Origin: Sialis fuliginosa
Lineage: Eukaryota; Arthropoda; Insecta; Megaloptera; Sialidae
Direction: 5' to 3'
Assembly: GCA_961205875.1 (NCBI GenBank)
Contig: OY540822.1
Span: 5,706,501 to 5,770,500, forward strand
DNA length: 64,000 bases
Every line of letters begins with the position of its first letter. Within the stretch, counting starts at the first letter, position 1. The notes under the pieces are model-generated. The model saw only the letters and a list, made by a program, of their open reading frames with translations, searched no databases and had not been told where the DNA came from. The translations under genes and the position numbers were made by a program. This document shows, piece by piece, positions 27,701-36,700 of this stretch.

Positions 27701-30700
27701 CAAAGTGCTGAAGAATATGCAGGAACAAATGGATATATTGGAGTTGAGGGTCGCGGCAGAATGCAAAGAAGGTAAATATATTATATGATATTCTCTATGA
27801 GAAAGAGTTTGTTTGTATATTATGCAAACCTAAGATTATTTTAATTATATTTCAAAATGTAATTCTAAACCATAGGAAAAAATAGAAATTTTAATATAAT
27901 ATGTAATTTTACATAACCTAATTGTTATTTAATATATTTTTATTATGTTCACAGCTTTTGCAGAGTTACAAACTGAAATGAAAAATCTTACTGGAGACTT
28001 GACTTCTGGAGGTATTCCGTTCCTCGACTACAGGACTTACGCAATGAAAATCTTGTTTCCAAACATAGATGATTATGTTGTGCTTCGGTGGGAACGGCCC
28101 GAACTTTTACGAAAAGAGGAAGGATTGAGATTGTTTGGGCAACTGATTATGAATAAAACATTTTTATTACTTTTTATTAGGACTTTGGAAAGTAATAAAT
28201 ATGTTTCAATGCGTGATAGGTAAGTAATTGTGATTTGTGGTAATGTAAGATATACGAGGGTGGTATGAAAAGTTTCCGACCCAACAAATTTTGTCTTCAA
28301 ATTTATTTTGATTTTTCTACATAGTCTCGTTGTAAGACTACACGCTTCTCCCAGCGATGCTCCCATTTCTTTAACCTGTCCAAGTAGTACTCGGCGTCTT
28401 TCTCTGCAAAATAATTGTTTACGAAGGTGATAGCCTCCCAATTTGACGAAAATCTCTGTCCTCCGAGCACAACTTTTAGTTTAGGGAACAGAAAAAAGTC
28501 GCTTGGGGCTAGATCTGGTAAAAAGGGTGGTCAAGCAGTTCAAACCGTAATTCGTGGATTTTCGCCATGGAAACCGCTAAGATCTTGGTGAAACAATTTT
28601 TTTCTGCAAATGTGGCCGTTTTTCCGCAATTTCTGCCTTCAGCTTGTCAAGTAATGATGCATAGTATGCTCCTGTAATGGTTTTTCCTTTTTGAAGATAA
28701 TCGATTAATATAACTCCATGACTATCCCAAAAAAACAGTCACCATCACTTTCCCAGCCGAAAAAACAGTTTTTGGATGCACAAAATTATTCCCTAGCTAT
28801 TAATGACAAGTGCTGCTATCTTCATGTTCAAGTCGGAAACTTTTCGACTACCCTCATATAGTAAATATCGTTTTATGTATTGTTTGTAGAGTAAATGTAG
28901 CTTCGCTTATAATGGTAATGCTTCAAAGCAAGATGGAATATTGCACGGATATTTTGAAAACCTTACTGGCAGAACTGATTGAAAAGTGTATGGAAGGTAA
29001 GAGCCATCCAAAGCTGTTACTGAGGAGGACTGAAAGTGTGGCAACTAAAATGCTAAGTGCGTGGTTCACATTTCTACTTTATAAGTTTTTGCGTGGATGT
29101 GCTGGCGAACCACTGTATAAGTTATTCCAAGCAATGAAGCAGCAAATTGATAAAGGTCCTGTAGATTCTATTACTTCTGAGGCCAGTTATTCTCTGAGTG
29201 AAGAAAAGCTTTTACGACAATCAATTGATTTTAAGGCAATAGTAAGTTTCAACATAACCTGAAATAAATTTAAATAACTTAGGTCACATATAAAATTTGT
29301 TTTTCAGACGGTTTATATGTCTATCTCGCAACAGACAGTATCTGCGAATGGTATCGATATTGAAAACGTTCCTGTTAAAATGTTAGACTGTGATACGGTA
29401 ACGCAAGTTAAGGAGAAAGCGCTGGATAAGATATATCGTAATACTCCTTACTCGCAACGGCCACATAAGGACAATTTAGATTTAGGTAAGTGATGCTTGA
29501 TGTTGCTAATGCAGATCTAGCGACTTTAACCGTCGTATTTATTTCATAGAATGGACAACAGGTGCATCAGGGTGTCTTATTCTTTACGATGAAGATAGTA
29601 CAACGAAAACCGAAAGCGAATGGAAGAAACGCAACACGCTTAATCATTATCGCGTCCCGGATGGAGCCTGTCTAAATCTCGTCTCCAAGCAGAGCTCCAT
29701 CTATAATCTCAGTATTCTGTCCGAAAAGAATGATAAATCATACAAGTACGTTTACAATTACTTGTAAAAAACAATCAATGGATGCTAAGAAATACACTAA
29801 ACTCCAAAATTAAGGGATTTTTTTTTTCAATATTTTTTAGGTATTTTTGAATAGCTGTATCTCCGCGAAAAATGGTCAGAGTTTTAAAAAAACAGTTTTA
29901 AAGCTTGAACGTTCTAGTTTTCGAATCATTTGTTGAAAATTTTATTATCCTTAAGGATAACATCTTTTTTTGAAGATGAAATGTCGAACAAAAAATTTCA
30001 AAAATGTATATCAATTTTGAGAGGCTCTACAGGACTTGAGAAATTTTTTTGGTCAAATCAAATAAAGGAAGTTTGGAGATCAGATTTTTTTCTTTAATTT
30101 GCTTTTTTTCTATTGTTCTACGACCATTTTTGACCAAGTTATTTGCAATCAAAGCAAAAAAAAAAAAAAAGTTTCTTTGACTCTTTTCAATCATTCGAGT
30201 CTTTTTTTTAATAAACGATTGAAACCAAACACAGTAAGAAACTTATTGCGCGCATATGATTTATGTTAGTGATTGAACGGTGTTCAAACGGTGGAATATA
30301 TGCGACCGCTAAAAGATTATAGTATAATAAAATAATATTATAATTATATTATATTAATAAACATATTATGTTTATCAACATATAACTGATTATTTTTTTT
30401 AGTATATTTAGTAATTTCATGTTCACACGTGACACACCTAAAAATATATATTTTTAAATTGGAATCTGTAGGATCGCGCCAAGCTGACATATTAATTATT
30501 CAACTTATTTGTTAAATTATCAATTTTAATTTCTTAATAATAATATATATACATATATTCCACCGTTTCAACACCGTTCAATCACTAACATAAATCATAC
30601 ACTATACTATTACTATACTATACACTATACTATTTAATCAAGTTAATTATTTATTTATACTTTGCTTCATAGTACAAATATATATGCCATGTATATATTA

Positions 30701-33700
30701 TATTACATTAATATTACATAAATAAAACAATACATAAGTTTTAAAAGGTTTTATTGAAATGATAACACATACATATCACTAAAAAATTTATTTAAAAACA
30801 ATACATATACAGTCGGGACTCATTTATTTGGCGAAACTTTAGTATCCGACGTACACACAGATTTCATATTTTTGTTTGAAGGCAATACATTATTTGGGTG
30901 TGCGCGCGCATATGATTTATGTTAGTGATTGAACGGTGTTCAAACGGTGGAATATATGCGACCGCTAAAAGATTATAGTATAATAAAATAATATTATAAT
31001 TATATTATATTAATAAACATATTATGTTTAACAACATATAACTGATTATTTTTTTTAGTATATTTAGTAATTTCATGTTCACACGTGACACACCTAAAAA
31101 TATATTTTTTTAAATTGGAATCTGTAGGATCGCGCCAAGCTGACATATTAATTATTCAACTTATTTGTTAAATTATCAATTTTAATTTCTTAATAATAAT
31201 ATATATACATATATTCCACCGTTTCAACACCGTTCAATCACTAACATAAATCATACACGCGCGCACACCCAAATAATGTATTACCAACCAACAAAAATAT
31301 GAAATCTGTGTGTACGTCGGATACTAAAGATTCGCCGAATTTCCTAAACGGTAAGAGATACAGATTCGGTTAAATGAGATAAATTATTTGTATTGCTACA
31401 TCAAAAAGGATTAATAATTCTATGTGGTTTAGTTCGGATTTTCTTTAAATAGCTATAACTTTTCTGTTAAAGTAGATAGGTACTTTTTGTTTTTTGGTTT
31501 CTTCAAGAACTTTTTGTGTAGAATTGATTAGTGTATTTAGAATTTTTATATCACTTTTAGTTTCCGAGTTACAAGCCCTAACTATAGTTTTTCTTTTGGA
31601 CCACTAACAATAAGTAAAAAGTAAAAACATTTTTTTTGTAATAGTTTATTATTTTCAAATATTCATTTGTTATTTTGATTCTTTTTTGTTTATTGTGATT
31701 TTTGTTTAACTTTTTTTTTTCATGACTCACTATACCTTTTCAACTTCAAATTGAGACTAAACAATTTCAAATTGAGACTAATCAATTTCAAATTGGGAAT
31801 TATCAAATTCAAATTGGGAATAATTAATTTCGCATTATAGAGATAAAAATAAGTAAATGATTTATTTAACAAATAAATAGAATGTTTCAATACAAAATAT
31901 ATTTGTAATGACTACAACTATTTTTTAACTATTAATAATAATATTAGCTACGAATATTAATAAATTAAGACAATAGTAAAGGCTTATGATATTTTTATTA
32001 TAAATTTTATTAAAAAAAAAAAAAAAAATATAATTTTAAATTAAAAATTTTCTTAACAAAAGTTGTTAATTTAAATATATTTTTTAAGATAAAGTAGTTA
32101 TTGATATACCATTCCATTTAAAATTTTTGAATTATCCCTAATTGAAGTTTTGAATTTTTGATATGTCGCGTATGACACTTTAAATTATACAAATCTCAAA
32201 TAATCATACATCATTAGAAAGTTCGTTATTTCTACTTTCAAAACAAATTTTAAAAATAAAATTTCATTAATATTTAACGAAACTAGAGCAATTTTAGTAA
32301 AACCCTAAAATTTAGGATCAAGTCGCCATATTTTCTAAACAATTGAATGTATGAAAAACATTTTTCTACAAAAGTTTCTTACTTTTTTATGATCTTTAAA
32401 ATGATCTACTTTTAGATATACCGTTCCATTTGATTTTGCTGAGAAACGGGCATGTACCCCTCAAACTACCCCCCAAGGAGGAGTTTTAGGGGGTTGAAAA
32501 CATTTTCCTGAAATTCTTTAAGGTCGATATACATTGTAATTTTTTTATCATAAAACTCTATCTTCAATAGTTTGGGCGAAAAACATAGTGGACGGGTGGT
32601 CTGGAACACCCGGTATATATTGCCTAAATTAAAAAGTTATATATATATATATTATATCATATTTAATGCATCAGGGATGAATCTTTGAACGTAACATATC
32701 GGGCACAAGTAGCAACAGTATTTTTCATAATATTTTCTCTTATGATGTTTTCTAGCCTTTGTAAGCGAAATTCGGTTTGAGTCATGTTTACTCTATCTTC
32801 ACCAGCCAAGATATGTCGTATTTGAATGCTTAAATCTCTTTTTACACCAGCTTTTAAGCGTGACCAAGCATATTCAATTGCATTGAACATTGGACTATAT
32901 GGACTAACAATAAGTCTTAGTAAGTGATGATTATTAAATTCATTTTCTTGAAACACTTCTTCAATGGAAACATGGCAAGGAGCATTATCTATTATCATTA
33001 CTACTGCTGATTGATATATGTTCTGAGCATTCCGTAGACGACGTGTAAATTCTTTAGCCTCTTCTTTCTTAAACGCCCCTCTTCTTATTTCATAATGAAT
33101 CAACCCCATATTACTTATACATCCAACAACGTGTACGTTAGATCCTCGACTGCCTGCAGAAATGTAAGTGCAACGGGTTCCTTTCTTGGATCTTCCTTTT
33201 TTTCTTGATACAAATAAATTAAAATTTGTTCCATCCATGTACATAATGGGGATATTATCTGCTTGATATTCAATTAGTTTCTGAACATATTCACGCCTCT
33301 TTATTTTATTATCTTCACTATTAGCCCTTTCCGGTTCTTTCCGAATATCTTTCAATATATACATTAGCCCATCTAAATGTTTCCGTATACATTCTGTAGA
33401 AACAACAATATTATGATCAGTTATAAATTTTTCTTTTAGTTGTTTTAAAGTTATTTTGGGATTTTCTTCGATGTACTGTTCCATTAAGACTTGATGCTCG
33501 TTAGTTATTTTGACTCTTCGTTTTCCACCACGTTGTTTTTCAATTTCTGTTTGTTTATTTACCCATCGATAGGCAGTAGATTTTTTAACTCCAAATGCAT
33601 TCGCAAATGCTCTGTCTAATTTTCATTGTTATTATATAAGGCACAAATTTGCTTTCTTACATTGTCAGCTTCAATTTTTTTTATGTAAGGCATTTTAAAA

Positions 33701-36700
33701 AGGGAAGATTTAATCACTTTATTAAATAAGAATGTCAAATTTATTATTCCTACTTGTTTTTGTACTAATATTTTATTTTTCCCCAGCCTACCCAATTTGA
33801 AATTGATTAGTCTCAATTTGAAATTGATAATTCCCAATTTGAAATTGTTAAGTCTCAATTTGAAATTGATAATTCCCAATTTGAAATTGATAAGTCTCAA
33901 TTTGAAATTGATTATTCCCAATTTGAAATTGATAAGTCTCAATTTGAAATTGATTATTCCCAATTTGAAATTGATTAGTCTCAATTTGAAGTTGAAAAGG
34001 TATAGTATTTAGTACTTCAACTTATTTTCGAAAATAAATATGACAAGTGACATATCATAGAATAAAAAAACACATTCAAATATACAATAGGCAACTTAGT
34101 GGCCCATAAGAAAAACTAAAGTTAGGGCTTTTAAGTCAGAAACTAAAGGTGATATGAAAAGTGCTTTAAGAAACAAAAAGTACCTATCTACTTTAACAAA
34201 AAAGTTATAGCCATTTAAAGAATTTCCAGATTTTCAGATTTTTTGGTATACCGCCTAAACCACATATAATCTATATACATATAATAACATGTCCTGACTG
34301 ATTCATCATCGCCCAGCCGAAACCCTTGGTCCTAGAAACGTGAAATTTTAAGGGTATCTTCCTTTTATGACGTAAACACCCACTAAGAAAGGATTTTTTG
34401 ATAATCAACCTCTAAGGGGTTAAAAGAAGGTGTCAAAGTTTGTATGAAAAAAATATTTTTTGGTCGGATTTACTTGAAACTTAAAATAAATACTCTTCAA
34501 TACAAACAATGAAACATGTATTTCAGCATTTCCCAAAATTAAACCCTTAAGTGGGTGTTAGGGGGTGGATATGTTTGTATAGGAAAAATATTTTTTGATC
34601 GGATTTACTTGAAACTTAAAATAAATACTCTTCAATACAAATAATGAAACACGTATTTCAGCATTTCCCAAAATTCATCCCTTAAGGGGTTGCAAGGGGG
34701 TGAAAAAGTGTGTTGAGATTTTTTTTTTTGTATTCACTCGAATGAAACTTTGCACAAATAATCTACAAGACAAATAACATTTTCGAAAATTCAACCGCTA
34801 AGGGATGACGGAGGTGTTAACTTTTTTAGATTTTGATATATTTATCTACATAACTGTTTATGATATTAAGGTAAATTTGGACAAAATAATCTATATTCTA
34901 TATACATACATATAATAACATGTCCTGACTGATTCATCATCGCCCAGCCGAAACCCCTGGTCCTGGAAACGTGAAATTTTAAGGGTGTCTTCCTTTTAAG
35001 GCGTAACCATTATTATTATTTTTCGATAATCAACCCCTAAGGGGGTAAAAGAGGGTGTAAAAGTTTGTATGAAAAAAATATTTTTTGGTCCTAGAAACGT
35101 GAAATTTTAAGGGTGTCTTCCTTTTATGACGTAACTACCCACTAAGAAAGGATTTTTCGATAATCAACCCCTAAGAGGTTAAAAGAGGGTATACAAGTTT
35201 GTATGGAAAAAATATTTTTTGGTCCTAGAAACGTGAAATTTTAAGAGTGTCTTCCTTTTATGACGTAACCACCCACTACGAAAGGATTTTTCGATAATCA
35301 ACCCCTAAGGGGGTAAAGAGGCTGTAAAAGTTTGTATGGGAAAAATATTTTTTGGTCGGATTTACTTGAAACTTAAAATAAATACTCTTCAATACATACA
35401 ATGAAACACGTATTTCAAGCTTTTCCAAAATTAACTCCTTAAGGGGGTGGATAAGTTTGTATGGGAAAAATATTTTTTGGTCGGATTTACTTGAAACTTA
35501 AAATAAATACTCTTCAATACAAACAATGAAACACGTATTTCAAGCTTTTCCAAAATTAACTCCTTAAGGGGGTGCAAGGGGGTGGATAAGTTTGTATAGG
35601 AAAAATATTTTTTGGTCAGATTTACTTGAAACTTAAAATAAATACTCTTCAATACAAACAATGAAACGTGTTTCAGCATTTTCCAAAATTAAACACTTAA
35701 ATGGGGTTAGAGGGTGTAAAAGTTTGTATGGAAAAAATATTTTTTGGTCGGATATACTTGAAACTTAAAATATATACTCTTCAATACAAACAATGAAGCA
35801 CGTATTTTAGCATTTTCCAAAATTAAACACTTAAAGGGGATTGCAAGGGGGTAAAAAAGTTTGTATGAGAAAAACTTTTTTTTTGTATTCACTCAAATGA
35901 AACTAGGCACAGATACTTTTTTCGATGTTTTTATACTGTAGGTTATAACTATCTTTCATAGGAGTCGATATATTTACGATTTTGTATAATCAATAAAAAA
36001 CAAATAAAGGAAAAATTAAATATTTCATCCCATGTCACGTATGGAGGGTTGTAATTAGTTTCGAAATCCACGCGAGCGAAGCCGCGGGTAGCAGCTAGTT
36101 ATTAATATTTTTTGATGTAGTAATAGGGATCGGGACAAAAGGCAGACGTGGACAAAAGGCCGACATGGACAAAAAGCAGACAGACAAAAGGCAGACACCC
36201 AATAAACCGACATGATTATAAATTAACTTTTTAATTTTATTTAAAAAAAAATCGGGAGGGGGGGGCGGCGAAGGGGCTTAAGCAATGCAAAAAAATCTTT
36301 TATTATATCAAGACATATGACACGTCAAAATGTATAACCAAACCAGTGGAATTTGACTCTCTTTCTTATTTTTTTCTAAATCAAAAATGGCACCTGCAGT
36401 GGGGCTTTAAAGCAAAACCAAAAAAAAAAACAATTATACCAAGCCATGTGGAGTATCAAAATGTAGATCTCAATCAGTAGAATTTGACCCTATTTTTTAT
36501 AAATGGTTCCAAGCAGTATATTATTCTCTCTCCCCCCCCCCCCCCCCCCCTTACTACTGAATCAAAAATCTGAAAACAACTGGTAACAAGGCTTTGGTGG
36601 GACTACTAATGACAAATACTAAAGTCAACAATATAATTTTTAATTTTGGAATAATAGGAAGGGGTGTCATAGAATTTTTTATTTTTATTTTCATATTTTG

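Larger units (their letters stand above)
31733..34002 (-). mobile_element. Near-complete DD37E Tc1/mariner-type transposon
   Basis: The ends TACCTTTTCAACTTCAAATT (31733) and the complement ending GTTGAAAAGGTA (34002) are inverted repeats flanked by TA. Both ends carry subterminal repeats of CAATTTCAAATTGAGACTAA (two to three at the left, about ten at the right). A minus-strand transposase lies between. Another repeat fragment (32190-32617) is nested inside. The length is about 2.27 kb, and a deleted relative is at 20440-20790. Confidence 0.75.

Noticed and set aside
33797..34012. Repeat-coded frame of 71 codons (and its minus-strand partner of 122)
   Set aside because: Both come from the CAATTTGAAATTGAT minisatellite of the transposon end. 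Only the first 25 codons or so of the minus-strand protein's C-terminal part, at 33616-33690, belong to the transposase.
35431..35892. Minus-strand frames rich in [12 protein letters not shown]
   Set aside because: The repeated peptide follows from the tandem paragraphs of the Helitron-like element and not from a protein repeat family.
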